From Clostridium sp. C105KSO13 (lineage in GTDB: Bacteria > Bacillota > Clostridia > Lachnospirales > Lachnospiraceae), in NCBI RefSeq assembly GCF_001517425.1, contig NZ_FBWL01000155.1:1-64000 (forward strand): a stretch of DNA of 64,000 nucleotides, in the 5' to 3' direction. Below are positions 29,943 to 39,930 of the stretch, piece by piece (the stretch's first letter is position 1; each line of letters opens with the position of its first letter). Both the position numbers and the translations under genes were made by a program. A model generated the notes under the pieces. The model ran no database searches, had not been told where the DNA came from, and saw only the letters and a list, made by a program, of their open reading frames with translations.

Positions 29943-30806
29943 ATGAGGAAATCATTATATGTACTTGCAGCCGCCGTTCTCTCAATAGGAGTACTTACCG
30001 CATGCTCAGGTAACAATGAAAAATCTGATACTAAAAAAGCAGAAACCACAACAGAATCGAAGGAGAAATCAGGAGATTTAGAGAAAATTTATGTAGGTGC
30101 AACTCCAGCACCTCATGCGGAAATTTTAGATGCCGCAAAAGATATTCTGAAGGAAGAGGGCTATGAACTGGTAGTCAAAGAATATACGGATTATGTACAG
30201 CCAAATTTGGCGCTTGATTCAAAAGATTTGGATGCCAATTACTTCCAGCACAAGCCATATCTGGATCAGTTTAATGAGGAAAACGGAACAGACCTTGTAA
30301 GTGCAGGAGCAATCCACTATGAACCTTTCGGCATTTATGCAGGAAAGACAAAGTCTTTGGACGATCTTGCAGATGGTGCAGAGGTTTTGGTTCCCAATGA
30401 TGTTTCCAATGAAGCCAGAGCACTTCTTTTGCTGGCTGACAACGGCCTTATTACTTTAAAGGATGGCATTGAGCTGGATGCGACAAAAAAGGATGTTGTA
30501 GAGAATGAGAAAAATTTGAAAATCACTGAGGTTGAAGCAGCTCAGATTCCACGTTCCTTACAGGATGCGGATTTAGCAGTCATCAATGGAAATTATGCAA
30601 TTGAAGCAGGGTTAAAAGTATCCGATGCTCTGGCAGCAGAAGATGCTGATTCCATCGCGGCAACTACTTACAGCAATGTTGTAGCAGTCCGTTCGGGAGA
30701 TGAAGACAGTGATAAGACAAAAGCACTTATTAAAGCACTGACCAGTGATACAGTGAAAAAGTTTATGGAAGACAAGTATGAAGGCGCTGTAGTCCCATCC
30801 TTCTAA
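29943..30806 (+). CDS. metQ: methionine-binding lipoprotein MetQ
   Basis: This NlpA-family substrate-binding lipoprotein has 287 aa from the ATG at 29943 (AAGGAGG 8 nt upstream; the ATG at 29937 is too close). The signal peptide ends in lipobox LTAC with C21 as the lipidated residue, then a Ser/Lys/Glu-rich linker. The family core follows: GATPAPHAEILD, the YFQHKPYLDQFNEENG segment and VPNDVSNEARALLLL. It is the last gene of metNIQ and is followed by an intrinsic terminator. Confidence 0.96.
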   Translation: MRKSLYVLAAAVLSIGVLTACSGNNEKSDTKKAETTTESKEKSGDLEKIYVGATPAPHAEILDAAKDILKEEGYELVVKEYTDYVQPNLALDSKDLDANYFQHKPYLDQFNEENGTDLVSAGAIHYEPFGIYAGKTKSLDDLADGAEVLVPNDVSNEARALLLLADNGLITLKDGIELDATKKDVVENEKNLKITEVEAAQIPRSLQDADLAVINGNYAIEAGLKVSDALAAEDADSIAATTYSNVVAVRSGDEDSDKTKALIKALTSDTVKKFMEDKYEGAVVPSF

Positions 30807-30823
30807 AACTAATCTAAAAAAAG

Positions 30824-30867
30824 AACTGCTGTAAAAACAATATTTTATTGTTTTGCAGCAGTTTTTT
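30824..30867 (+). terminator. terminator of metNIQ
   Basis: AACTGCTG and CAGCAGTT form the base of a long stem extended by A/T pairs (AACAATA / TATTGTT), followed by six T. Confidence 0.9.
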
Positions 30868-30927
30868 ATTCACAAGGGAAAGTTATAATTATAGCCAAAA
30901 TAAATCAAATATTAACAGGAATGACTA

Positions 30928-30956
30928 TTCCATACAAAGTATGAAATATCTATAAT
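30928..30956 (+). promoter_or_regulatory. promoter of the diacetylchitobiose phosphorylase gene
   Basis: Perfect -10 TATAAT at 30951-30956, a 17-bp spacer and a poor -35 (TTCCAT, 30928-30933). The weak -35 suggests activator dependence. A palindrome CATAC-AAA-GTATG (30931-30943) fills the -35 to spacer region. Confidence 0.5.
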
Positions 30957-30994
30957 AAAAGTATCATGAATGTAGTGAGTGGAGGATGATTTGT

Positions 30995-33415
30995 ATGGAA
31001 TATGGTTTTTTTGATGAGAAAAACAGAGAATATGTGATTGAGCGTGTAGATGTTCCTGTTTCCTGGACAAATTATCTTGGTGTGGAAGATACTTGTGCTG
31101 TAATAAATCAGACTGCAGGGGGATATATGTTTCATAAATCTCCGGAGTATCACCGGATGACTAGATTTAGGGGGAATGCGGTTCCTATGGACCGTCCGGG
31201 ATTTGATTTATACCTTAGGGATACGCAGACCAAGGATTATTGGAGTGCCACTTGGCAGCCTGTGGGAAAACCACTGGATCAGGTGAATTATAGCTGCTGT
31301 CATGGGCTTTCTTACAGCAGATATTTCAGCAGATATGCTGGTATTGAAACGGAGATGCGGTTGACAATTCCCCTGGGAGAAGATGTGCTGCTGTGGGATT
31401 TTACTTTAAAAAATACCGGAAGCCAGACGAGACTGCTGCAATTATTTTCTTTCTGCGAGTTTTCTTTTCATGGTGTTGCAAGTGATAATCAGAACTTTCA
31501 GATGAGCATGTACTGTTCCGGAGCCGATTACCAGGATGGGGTAATAGAACAGAGGATGTTCTATGAGCCGGGAAAAGAACAGTATTTTACAGCTTCCTTC
31601 CAGCCAGACAGCTACGATACATTAAGAGATAGTTTTCTTGGGATTTATCACACGGAGCAAAATCCTAAGGTAGTGATTGAGGGACAGTGTACTGGTTCAG
31701 CGGAGGAAGGAAACAATCACTGTGGCAGCTTTCAGAAGAATCTGGAATTGGAACCAGGAGCAAGTGTTCGGCTAATTTTTATGCTAGGTTCAGGAAACCG
31801 GAAAGAGGGTGTGAGAATCCGAGAGAAATATACGAACCTTAATAGGGTAGATCAGTCTTACCGTGAACTTAGGGATTACTGGGAGGCCAAGTTAAATTGT
31901 CTTCAAATTCAGACCCCAGATAAGGGGATGAATGTGCTTACCAATACATGGACTTTATACCAGGCTGAAATTAATGTAATATTTTCCCGCTTTGCATCTT
32001 TTATTGAAGTTGGAGGAAGGACCGGGTTAGGGTACAGGGACACGGCTCAGGATGCTATGTGTGTGCCTCATTCCAACCCTGAAAAATGCCGTAGGAGGCT
32101 TCTTCAGCTGCTCAGGGCTCTGACAACAAGAGGCTATGGAATTCATCTTTTTGAACCGGAATGGTTTGATTCGGATGCAGAGCCGGAGTATGCAGATTCC
32201 CCAACTGTTATACCTACAGCAAAAAAAGACCACTTACATAAAATAGAACAGGCCTGCTCGGATGATGCTCTGTGGCTGGTGCCGTCTATAGTTGAATATG
32301 TAAAAGAAACTGGTGAGGTGGAATTTTTAAAGGAAAAGGTGTCCTATGCAGATGGCGGCGAAGATACGGTTTATGAGCATATGAAGCGTATCTTGGATTT
32401 TTCTTATGAACAGGTGGGCAAAACAGGTATCTGCAAAGGACTGCGTGCGGATTGGAATGATTGTCTGAATCTGGGCGGCGGAGAGAGTGCCCTTGTCACA
32501 TTTTTGCATTACTGGGCCATTTCTAATCTTCTGGAGCTTGCCGGACATCTACAAGTTAAGTCCGGGGACTGGGATATTAGTGAAGACATAAAGAAGTATA
32601 AAGATATGCGTGTACAGGTGAAGAAAGCTAGTGAGCAGCTTTGGGATAATGAGTGGTATATCCGGGGGATTACAAAAAATGGAAAACTAATAGGTACTAT
32701 AGGGGATGAAGAAGGAAAAATTCATCTGGAATCCAATGCCTGGGCAGTGCTCTCCGGGGCTGCAAATTGGAAGAAGGGAGCAACAGCTATGGACAGTGTG
32801 GAAAAATGGCTGTATACCCCATATGGTCTGCAGCTAAATGCCCCGGCCTATACAAAAAGAGACGATGACATCGGTTTTGTCACCAGGGTATGCCCGGGGT
32901 TGAAAGAGAATGCTTCCATATTCAGTCACCCCAATCCCTGGGCATGGGCGGCCGAGTGTGTACTGGGAAGAGGGGATAAGGCAGTAAAGTTTTACGATGC
33001 ACTTTGCCCTTATTATCAAAATGATAAGATTGAGATACGGGAGGCGGAACCCTATTCCTATTGTCAGTTCATTATGGGAAGAGACCATACATATTATGGA
33101 AGGGCACGTCATCCGTTTATGACCGGTAGCGGCGGATGGGCGTATTTTGCAGTCACACACTATATTCTGGGAATACGTCCGGGTATGGACAAACTTTTGA
33201 TTGATCCCTGTATTCCCGGGGAATGGAAAAAATTTACTGTAAAACGCCGGTGGAGAGGAGCAGAATATCAAATCAGAGTGGAGAATCCGGATGGTGTTAT
33301 GAAAGGTGTCAGATCTGTTTTTATGGACGGAAAAGAGGTTTTAGAAATACCGCCGATGAAGAAGGGAACGGTTCACCAGATCACTGTATGTATGGGAGGA
33401 AAAAAGGATGATTAA
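30995..33415 (+). CDS. chbP: N,N'-diacetylchitobiose phosphorylase (GH94)
   Basis: The 806-aa GH94 enzyme splits (GlcNAc)2 with phosphate into GlcNAc-1-phosphate and GlcNAc. Its sequence tracks, from start to end, the characterised Vibrio chitobiose phosphorylase as I remember it: GFFDEKNREYVI at the N-terminus, FIEVGGRTGLGYRDTAQDA, CKGLRADWNDCLNLGGGES with the general acid at D486, and FSHPNPWAWAAE. No signal peptide, so it acts in the cytoplasm on imported sugar. ATG at 30995 with GGAGG 9 nt upstream. It overlaps the mutase gene by 8 bp. Cellobiose phosphorylase is the main alternative, but the whole-length match favours chitobiose. Confidence 0.85.
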   Translation: MEYGFFDEKNREYVIERVDVPVSWTNYLGVEDTCAVINQTAGGYMFHKSPEYHRMTRFRGNAVPMDRPGFDLYLRDTQTKDYWSATWQPVGKPLDQVNYSCCHGLSYSRYFSRYAGIETEMRLTIPLGEDVLLWDFTLKNTGSQTRLLQLFSFCEFSFHGVASDNQNFQMSMYCSGADYQDGVIEQRMFYEPGKEQYFTASFQPDSYDTLRDSFLGIYHTEQNPKVVIEGQCTGSAEEGNNHCGSFQKNLELEPGASVRLIFMLGSGNRKEGVRIREKYTNLNRVDQSYRELRDYWEAKLNCLQIQTPDKGMNVLTNTWTLYQAEINVIFSRFASFIEVGGRTGLGYRDTAQDAMCVPHSNPEKCRRRLLQLLRALTTRGYGIHLFEPEWFDSDAEPEYADSPTVIPTAKKDHLHKIEQACSDDALWLVPSIVEYVKETGEVEFLKEKVSYADGGEDTVYEHMKRILDFSYEQVGKTGICKGLRADWNDCLNLGGGESALVTFLHYWAISNLLELAGHLQVKSGDWDISEDIKKYKDMRVQVKKASEQLWDNEWYIRGITKNGKLIGTIGDEEGKIHLESNAWAVLSGAANWKKGATAMDSVEKWLYTPYGLQLNAPAYTKRDDDIGFVTRVCPGLKENASIFSHPNPWAWAAECVLGRGDKAVKFYDALCPYYQNDKIEIREAEPYSYCQFIMGRDHTYYGRARHPFMTGSGGWAYFAVTHYILGIRPGMDKLLIDPCIPGEWKKFTVKRRWRGAEYQIRVENPDGVMKGVRSVFMDGKEVLEIPPMKKGTVHQITVCMGGKKDD

Positions 33416-34832
33416 ATTTGGTACCGGAGGCTGGCGGGCAGTGATCGGCGATGAATTTACCAAGGAGAATATTCAGATTTTATCCAGGGCCATTGCAGAC
33501 AAAATGAAAGAAGAAGGTATTAAAAGTGAAGGAGTTGTCCTTGGATACGACAGACGTTTTTTATCAAAGGAGGCTATGCAGTGGGCCGGTCAGGTATTTG
33601 CTGCTCAGGGGATTAAGGCCAGCTTGATTAACCAGTCTGTCCCGACTCCTCTTGTCATGTTCTATGTGATGAAGCATCAGCTTCATTATGGAATGATGAT
33701 AACAGCAAGTCATAATCCAGCTATTTACAATGGAATGAAAGTTTTTACATATGGAGGAAGAGATGCAGATGAACGGCAGACTATGGAGATTGAGATGTAT
33801 ATCGAGGATGTTACAGATATTCCCGTCGAAGAGATGGAGTACAGCCAGGCCAGGGAAGCAGGCCTGATTGAGGAAATATATCCCCTCAATGACTATCTGG
33901 ATAATATTATCACTGCAGTGAATATGGATGCAATCAGAAGGCGGCATCTAAGAATTGCTCTTGATCCAATGTACGGGGTCAGCGAGACCTCATTGAAAAC
34001 GATACTGCTGACAGCCAGATGTGATGTGTTCACGATAAATGGACGGCACGACACTTTGTTTGGCGGAAAGCTTCCGGCTCCCAATGCAGATACAATGAGA
34101 AGTCTTCAGCTCTATGTAATGGAACAGCACTGTGATATTGGACTGGCAACAGACGGGGATGCAGATAGAATCGGCGTAATTGATGATGAAGGGAGGTTTC
34201 TGCATCCCAATGATATTATGGTGCTTTTATATTATTATCTTGTTAGGTATAAAGGCTGGAAAGGGCCTGTTGTACGGAATATCTGCACCACGCACATATT
34301 AGACAGAGAGGCTGAAGCATTTGGGGAAATCTGCTACGAGGTTCCTGTTGGATTCAAACATATTTCAGCTAAAATGCAGGCTGCCAATGCAGTGATAGGA
34401 GGAGAATCTTCCGGCGGGCTTACAGTTCGTGGGCATATCCGCGGGAAAGACGGAATATATGCTGCTATTTTGCTGGTAGAGATGATTTCTGTCACCGGTA
34501 AAAAACTTTCTGAGCTTTACAGGGAGGTGCAAAAAGAATTTGGGAAGGTTTATATGGAAGAACGTTCCTATAAATTTACGGATGAAAAGAAGAAATTTAT
34601 TTATAAAATTCTTCTGGAAGAAAAAGAATTGCCAAAATTACCATGTGAAATTGACAGGGTATCTTATTTGGATGGATGCAAGGTCTATTTTAAAAACTCA
34701 GGCTGGATCAGTGCCCGTTTTTCCGGGACAGAGCCCTTGCTTCGGATCTTTTGTGAAATGGAATTGCAGGCTGATGCAGCAAATATATGTAATATATTCG
34801 AAAAGTACCTGGGTATATTTACTACAGCTTGA
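33408..34832 (+). CDS. phosphohexomutase (likely GlcNAc-1-P / GlcNAc-6-P)
   Basis: This 474-aa alpha-D-phosphohexomutase has the catalytic phosphoserine loop TASHNPAIYNG (S101), metal loop DGDADRIG near residue 248, sugar-binding loop GGESSGGL near 328, and C-terminal phosphate loop RFSGTEPLLRI. The family includes phosphoglucomutase and phosphomannomutase. Because it overlaps the chitobiose phosphorylase gene by 8 bp, its likely job is to convert GlcNAc-1-P to GlcNAc-6-P for entry into amino-sugar catabolism. That specificity is inferred from position only. Confidence 0.85.
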   Translation: MIKFGTGGWRAVIGDEFTKENIQILSRAIADKMKEEGIKSEGVVLGYDRRFLSKEAMQWAGQVFAAQGIKASLINQSVPTPLVMFYVMKHQLHYGMMITASHNPAIYNGMKVFTYGGRDADERQTMEIEMYIEDVTDIPVEEMEYSQAREAGLIEEIYPLNDYLDNIITAVNMDAIRRRHLRIALDPMYGVSETSLKTILLTARCDVFTINGRHDTLFGGKLPAPNADTMRSLQLYVMEQHCDIGLATDGDADRIGVIDDEGRFLHPNDIMVLLYYYLVRYKGWKGPVVRNICTTHILDREAEAFGEICYEVPVGFKHISAKMQAANAVIGGESSGGLTVRGHIRGKDGIYAAILLVEMISVTGKKLSELYREVQKEFGKVYMEERSYKFTDEKKKFIYKILLEEKELPKLPCEIDRVSYLDGCKVYFKNSGWISARFSGTEPLLRIFCEMELQADAANICNIFEKYLGIFTTA

Positions 34833-34852
34833 TTGTATTATATAATGATTAC

Positions 34853-36634
34853 ATGGAAACTATAAAAAGAAAATTCAGAAAAATAGTGGGTAGAAAGTAT
34901 CCGCTGAAATGGAACATGATAATGATGCTTGTGGTTGGCTGGCTTCTGCCACTGACATTGGCTTCGTATGTCATGTTCTTCTATATTTCCGATAAAATTA
35001 AAGCTCATCTGGAAGAAAATATATCTGTTTCTGCTGAGAAGGCGGTTCAAATCTGTGAGATGAATTTTTCCGATGCGGTGGGTGCTTCACGAAATGCTTC
35101 TTATCTGAATGTAATCCGGGATGCCTATACTGAGTATAAAGCAGGTGGGGAGAGTATTGGGCAGAGGAAAAGGCAGCTCTACAATACGGTTACAGATTTT
35201 TTAAATGACCAGTACCGGTATAATACCTCTTTTCTGACAACCATGGTATACTTCAACTCAGATCCTGATGAAATATATTATACATACAGCAATATCAAGA
35301 GTGGTACTTTTGATCGGGTACAATATTTTGAAAATGAGGTTTTAGATAAGGTACACGAAGAGTCTAAAAGTCTGGATACTGATATTATCTTTTTAAATGT
35401 GGATGGAAATATTTATATGGTTCGAAATATGATGACCACAGGGTTTCGGCCATTTGCCGTTATTATTATGGAACTGGATCCATCGGCAATGTTTAAGAGT
35501 TTTGAGAGCATCATGGGATATCAGGGATATGAGGTTTATCTGGATGGGCAGCAGGTTGCAGACACCAATTTAGAGGAACCGGGAGGTATTCGTCATTATT
35601 ACGTATTAAATGGAATGAAAGATCACAGGGTATACAATATCGGACAGAAAAACACGTATGTTTATAATAAGATTCGTTTTGAAGGTCATGACATGGATTT
35701 CATGCTGTCATTAGATACCCGTTCTGTAATGAATGAACAAAATTTCACATACATTATTGGTATCTTTCTTGTTTCTATGATTCCATTGATTTTACTTGTA
35801 ATCTGGTTTTTTCACAGGGAGGTTACCAGACCTGTAGCAGAGCTGGTAGATGCGTCCAGAGAAATAGAGAAAGGTAACCTCGGTTTTGCCATGCCCCAGG
35901 TCGGCAGCAGCCGGGAATTGGTTTATTTGGGAGAATCCTTCAATCAGATGTCTGCGGAACTAAAGCACCAGTTTGACACTATATATTCTGAGGAACTAGC
36001 TCTGCGTGATGCCAAAATCAAAGCATTACAATCCCAGATAAACCCTCATTTTCTTAACAATACGCTGGAAATCATCAATTGGGAAGCACGCATGAATGGA
36101 AACTATAAGGCCAGTGGCATGATAGAAGCCTTATCCACCATGTTGGAGGCAACACTGAATCGTAAAAAGAATTCTTATATACCCCTGTCAGAAGAACTCA
36201 GTTATATGGACGCCTATCTGTATATTATTGCCCGTCGTTTTGAAGATAAGCTGGAAATTCACAAAAATATTAACAATGATCTCCTGCAGGTCAAGGTTCC
36301 CCGCCTGATAATACAGCCCATTGTAGAAAATGCTGTGGAACACGGGGTGGATGAACAAAATCGGATTATTATCCACATAAACATAAGGCTTGGGGATGAA
36401 GATAAGCTGATTATTGAAATAAAAAACCACGGTGTCCTCTCTATAGATGATATAAAAAAGATCGAATACCTTTTGGGAGGGGGGATAGAGAGGGAAGAAA
36501 AATCTTTAAATATCGGAATACGCAATGTAAATCAACGCCTGAAAATAATCTATGGCCCGGATTGTGGACTTAATATTCAAACAAATGCTGAAGGATATAC
36601 TGTAAGCACACTTACACTATTCCGACAAATGTAA
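34853..36634 (+). CDS. YesM-type sensor histidine kinase
   Basis: This membrane sensor kinase has 593 aa from the ATG at 34853. One helix lies near residues 20-40, an extracellular sensor region of about 240 residues, a second helix near 300-320, then a HAMP domain (ISREIEKGNLG-like region near 330-380). The His_kinase domain carries H399 in LQSQINPHFLNNTLEIIN, followed by an ATPase with QPIVENAVEHGVD. No clear ribosome site precedes either the ATG or the in-frame TTG at 34829, so translation may be coupled to the mutase gene. Its partner is most likely the AraC-type regulator at 39931, which lies beyond the ABC importer. Confidence 0.88.
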   Translation: METIKRKFRKIVGRKYPLKWNMIMMLVVGWLLPLTLASYVMFFYISDKIKAHLEENISVSAEKAVQICEMNFSDAVGASRNASYLNVIRDAYTEYKAGGESIGQRKRQLYNTVTDFLNDQYRYNTSFLTTMVYFNSDPDEIYYTYSNIKSGTFDRVQYFENEVLDKVHEESKSLDTDIIFLNVDGNIYMVRNMMTTGFRPFAVIIMELDPSAMFKSFESIMGYQGYEVYLDGQQVADTNLEEPGGIRHYYVLNGMKDHRVYNIGQKNTYVYNKIRFEGHDMDFMLSLDTRSVMNEQNFTYIIGIFLVSMIPLILLVIWFFHREVTRPVAELVDASREIEKGNLGFAMPQVGSSRELVYLGESFNQMSAELKHQFDTIYSEELALRDAKIKALQSQINPHFLNNTLEIINWEARMNGNYKASGMIEALSTMLEATLNRKKNSYIPLSEELSYMDAYLYIIARRFEDKLEIHKNINNDLLQVKVPRLIIQPIVENAVEHGVDEQNRIIIHINIRLGDEDKLIIEIKNHGVLSIDDIKKIEYLLGGGIEREEKSLNIGIRNVNQRLKIIYGPDCGLNIQTNAEGYTVSTLTLFRQM

Positions 36635-36666
36635 CAAGAAAAAACAATAAATAGCAATGCTGTCTA

Positions 36667-36695
36667 TTCACTATGACGATACTCTTTCGTATAAT
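36667..36695 (+). promoter_or_regulatory. promoter of the sugar ABC importer
   Basis: Perfect -10 TATAAT at 36690-36695, a 17-bp spacer and weak -35 TTCACT (36667-36672), about 30 bp before the binding-protein ATG. The -35 context (CTATTC-C-AT) resembles that of the phosphorylase promoter, consistent with control by the same activator. Confidence 0.55.
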
Positions 36696-36724
36696 AGTTA
36701 TAATAAGAAAGGGAGGTTTTAGTT

Positions 36725-38065
36725 ATGAAGAGGAAATCGACAGCAATTTTATTAACCTTTGCTATGGTGCTTTCTCTTGCAGCATGTGGAAACAAAGGGG
36801 ATACAAAGGATGACAGTGGAAAATCCACACCCAAAGAGAAGAGTGATGGTGTAACTCTGGATATTACGACCACTTTTGCAGGAAATGATACGAATGCTCA
36901 GAATTTTAAGGATGCCGTAGATGGCTGGCAGAAGGAGACAGGCAACAGCGTCAATGATTCATCTGCAACTTCTGATGAGACCTTTAAAGCCAGGGTGGCT
37001 GCAGACTTTGAGGTGGGTTCTGAACCGGATGTACTGTTCTATTTCAACGGTATGGACTCTAACTCATTTGTAGAAGCAGGCAAGGTGATCTCTATTGATG
37101 AGATCCGCAAAGAATATCCGGAATATGCCGACAATATGAAGGATGAACTTATGGGGGCATCTCCGGTGGACGGTGTGAATTACTCTGTTCCGGTAAATGG
37201 ATACTGGGAAGGCATGTATGTGAATAAGTCTGTATTGGAGGCCGCAGATGTTGAAGTACCTGACGCGGATACTACCTGGGATGAATTTATGGAAGATTGT
37301 CAGAAGATTAAGGATGCGGGATATACACCGGTTGCGGCTTCACTTGCACAGATTCCCCACTACTGGTTTGAATTCACTATATACAACCAGCTTTCACCGG
37401 CAACCCATAATGTACTGCCGGAGAGCGTGGATGACGAACATGGAAAGGCATGGGCAGCCGGCATTGGTGATATCAAGACAATGTATGAAAAAGGTTATTT
37501 CCCGGACAACACTCTTTCAGGAACGGATGATGAGACATTCCAGGCATTTTTGGATGGAAAAGCAGCATTTTTGATTGATGGTTCATGGAAACTTGGCGGG
37601 ATCGAGGAAGCTACAGATGATGTAGATAACTTTACAGTCACCTATGTTCCGGCAAAAGGTGATCGGAAGGCAACGGATATTATTGGCGGTCTTTCTTCTG
37701 GATATTATATAACAAAAAAAGCCTGGGATGATCCGGAAAAGAGAGAGGCCGCAGTAAGCTTTGTGGAGTACATGACAACCAATGAGATGGTATCAAAATT
37801 TGCACAGACATCAGCAACGGCATTGAAAGACGGTGCTACTGTGGATGAAAGCCAGCTTAGCAGCCTGGGAAAATCGGGACTTGAGATGGTAAACGGCATC
37901 ACCGGAATTGCAGGTGCAGTGCAGGATCAGATTCCTACTGAGTGCAGAGTTCCGGTATTCGACGGCATGCCAAACCTGGTAACAGGAAAAGTAGAAATAA
38001 AGGATGCAGTATCCGAGGTTTTGACACTTATAAAAGATTATACTCCTGAAGAATCGACGCAATAG
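36725..38065 (+). CDS. ABC sugar importer, substrate-binding lipoprotein
   Basis: This 446-aa family 1 extracellular binding protein has a signal peptide ending in the lipobox SLAAC with C21. The mature part has DVLFYFNGMDSNSF, VPVNGYWEGMYVNKSVLEAA and the late GGLSSGYYITKKAW typical of oligosaccharide-binding proteins. With the next two permeases it forms a CUT1-type importer; the ATPase is not encoded nearby, as is common when a shared MsmX/MalK-like ATPase serves several importers. Context suggests (GlcNAc)2 as ligand. Confidence 0.9.
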   Translation: MKRKSTAILLTFAMVLSLAACGNKGDTKDDSGKSTPKEKSDGVTLDITTTFAGNDTNAQNFKDAVDGWQKETGNSVNDSSATSDETFKARVAADFEVGSEPDVLFYFNGMDSNSFVEAGKVISIDEIRKEYPEYADNMKDELMGASPVDGVNYSVPVNGYWEGMYVNKSVLEAADVEVPDADTTWDEFMEDCQKIKDAGYTPVAASLAQIPHYWFEFTIYNQLSPATHNVLPESVDDEHGKAWAAGIGDIKTMYEKGYFPDNTLSGTDDETFQAFLDGKAAFLIDGSWKLGGIEEATDDVDNFTVTYVPAKGDRKATDIIGGLSSGYYITKKAWDDPEKREAAVSFVEYMTTNEMVSKFAQTSATALKDGATVDESQLSSLGKSGLEMVNGITGIAGAVQDQIPTECRVPVFDGMPNLVTGKVEIKDAVSEVLTLIKDYTPEESTQ

Positions 38066-38076
38066 GTGATACATCT

Positions 38077-38108
38077 GGCTGTCGCACAAACCGGTGTGAC
38101 AGCCTTTT
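38077..38108 (+). terminator. internal terminator between binding protein and permeases
   Basis: An 11-bp stem (GGCTGTCGCAC / GTGTGACAGCC) with a 6-nt loop followed by TTTT. Such a site after the binding-protein gene usually lets the lipoprotein be made in excess over the permeases. Confidence 0.75.
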
Positions 38109-38145
38109 CTATAATTGTCATTTGGCACTTAAAAGGAGAAACATT

Positions 38146-39030
38146 ATGTCTAATATTTATAAAAATAAAAAGCCGTTGTTCTTTTTCCTGTTTCCGGCAT
38201 TTTTGTTCATGATAGTATTTCTGTATTACCCATTTATAAAAAATATCATTAACAGTTTTCAAAATATCAGAGGATTGGGTACGGCGGCAAAGGGATGGAA
38301 TGATCCTTGGTATTTGAATTTCACCAGAATGGTGGAAGATGAAAATATGAGAATTGCACTTAAAAACACGCTGATTATGATTCTTGTAACGATTGTAGGT
38401 CAGGTCGGGATTGCTCTTTTTCTGGCGGTTCTGGTTGACAATGTAAAACATGGAAGCAAGTTTTTTAGAATTGTATTTTTCTTTCCGATTGTAATTTCGG
38501 CTACGGCACTTGGATTACTTTTTAATTTGATTTTCCTATATGACAAAGGCATGATTAATCAGCTGTTTGGAGCGTTGGGGTCTAAAGAACTGATAGACTG
38601 GAAAAATGAAGCACATGCATTGATAACGATGATGATTCCTGTAACCTGGCAGTATGTGGGATTCTACTTTATTATCTTGGTTACCGGATTAAACAATATA
38701 TCTGATGAACTTTATGAGGCGGCTGCGATTGACGGTGCAGCCAAAATACAGAGAGTCCGCTATATTACTCTTCCTTTGCTGCACAACGTAATCTGCACCT
38801 GTATCGTGCTGGCAGTAACCGGCGCTCTTAAGGTCTTTGACCTGCCTTGGGTAATGTTTCCAAAGGGAATACCTTTCGGCCGGACATGGCTGACCGGAAC
38901 GTATATGTATTATCAGGTGTTTAATGTATCGGACGTGGACTACAGCAGCACAATAGCAATTCTGATTGTAGTTCTGGGAGTAATTCTTTCAAAAGTTGTC
39001 AATGCAATTTTCAAAGAAAAAGATTACTAG
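38146..39030 (+). CDS. ABC sugar importer permease (MalF/UgpA type)
   Basis: The 294-aa protein has six hydrophobic segments and the EAA-type loop YEAAAIDGAAKIQRVRYITLPLL near residues 197-219. ATG at 38146 has AAAAGGAG upstream; the in-frame start 24 bp earlier has none. It heads the permease pair and follows the internal terminator. Confidence 0.92.
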   Translation: MSNIYKNKKPLFFFLFPAFLFMIVFLYYPFIKNIINSFQNIRGLGTAAKGWNDPWYLNFTRMVEDENMRIALKNTLIMILVTIVGQVGIALFLAVLVDNVKHGSKFFRIVFFFPIVISATALGLLFNLIFLYDKGMINQLFGALGSKELIDWKNEAHALITMMIPVTWQYVGFYFIILVTGLNNISDELYEAAAIDGAAKIQRVRYITLPLLHNVICTCIVLAVTGALKVFDLPWVMFPKGIPFGRTWLTGTYMYYQVFNVSDVDYSSTIAILIVVLGVILSKVVNAIFKEKDY

Positions 39031-39041
39031 GAGGAAAAGTC

Positions 39042-39896
39042 ATGAAGAAGAAAAAGCTTCACCCCGGGCAGGCAGGTATCTTTGTGTTACTTTCACTCTG
39101 GGCACTAACTACAATTTATCCTATTATATGGGTTGTGCTGAACTCCTTTAAGGATAAAAAAATTATTGTATCAGATTCGTTTTCACTTCCTCTTGGGAAA
39201 AGATTCTCCATGGATAACTACCGGCTGGCTTTCGAACGGCTGGACGTGTTCGGTGCTTACCGAAACAGTCTGATTATTTCCATTACTGTAGCACTGGTGG
39301 TAATTGTGCTGGCGGGGATGGCGGCTTACGTACTTGTGCGGTATACATTTCTGGGAAGAAACTTACTAAACAATATGGTAATAGCCGGCATGATGTTTCC
39401 TGTCTTTGCCACTATCATACCGGTCTTCCAGCTGATGTCGCGCTGGGGAATTGTGAACACTCCTGTTTTGTGGAAGTCTTTGCTGGCTACGGCACTGCCC
39501 CAGATTGCAGGAAATATGTCTTTTGCTATTGTCGTTTTAAGCGGCTACATCAAAGGACTGCCGGTAGAGTTGGAGGAGGCAGCTTACATAGAGGGTGCAA
39601 ATATTTTTCAGATTTTTGGAAAGGTTATAATGCCACTTTCGAAGCCCTCCTTTGCAACCGTAGGAATTTTTAGCTTTCTCTGGAGCTATAATGATTTGTT
39701 TACACAGACATTTATGCTGCGGGGAAACCAGTATGGAATTACCAGGCTGTTAAATGAGCTGACATCCAGAGAGGGAACCAATTATGGACTAATGGCTGCA
39801 GCGGTTACGCTGGTAGTTATTCCTATACTAATCGTTTACATTTTTCTCCAGAAGTATATAATTAAAGGTATGACAGCGGGAGCAATTAAAGGATAG
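39042..39896 (+). CDS. ABC sugar importer permease (MalG/UgpE type)
   Basis: The 284-aa protein has six hydrophobic segments and the EAA loop LEEAAYIEGANIFQIFGKVIMPL. It starts 11 bp after the first permease with AGGAGG upstream and completes the CUT1-type membrane channel. Confidence 0.92.
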   Translation: MKKKKLHPGQAGIFVLLSLWALTTIYPIIWVVLNSFKDKKIIVSDSFSLPLGKRFSMDNYRLAFERLDVFGAYRNSLIISITVALVVIVLAGMAAYVLVRYTFLGRNLLNNMVIAGMMFPVFATIIPVFQLMSRWGIVNTPVLWKSLLATALPQIAGNMSFAIVVLSGYIKGLPVELEEAAYIEGANIFQIFGKVIMPLSKPSFATVGIFSFLWSYNDLFTQTFMLRGNQYGITRLLNELTSREGTNYGLMAAAVTLVVIPILIVYIFLQKYIIKGMTAGAIKG

Positions 39897-39930
39897 TTGT
39901 GCCTGCAGCCAAAGGGTGCAGAGGTGTGAG

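Noticed and set aside
30995-33415. Cellobiose phosphorylase
   Set aside because: Both are GH94, but the full-length resemblance to the chitobiose enzyme and the mutase/importer context favour diacetylchitobiose. Kept as the main alternative.
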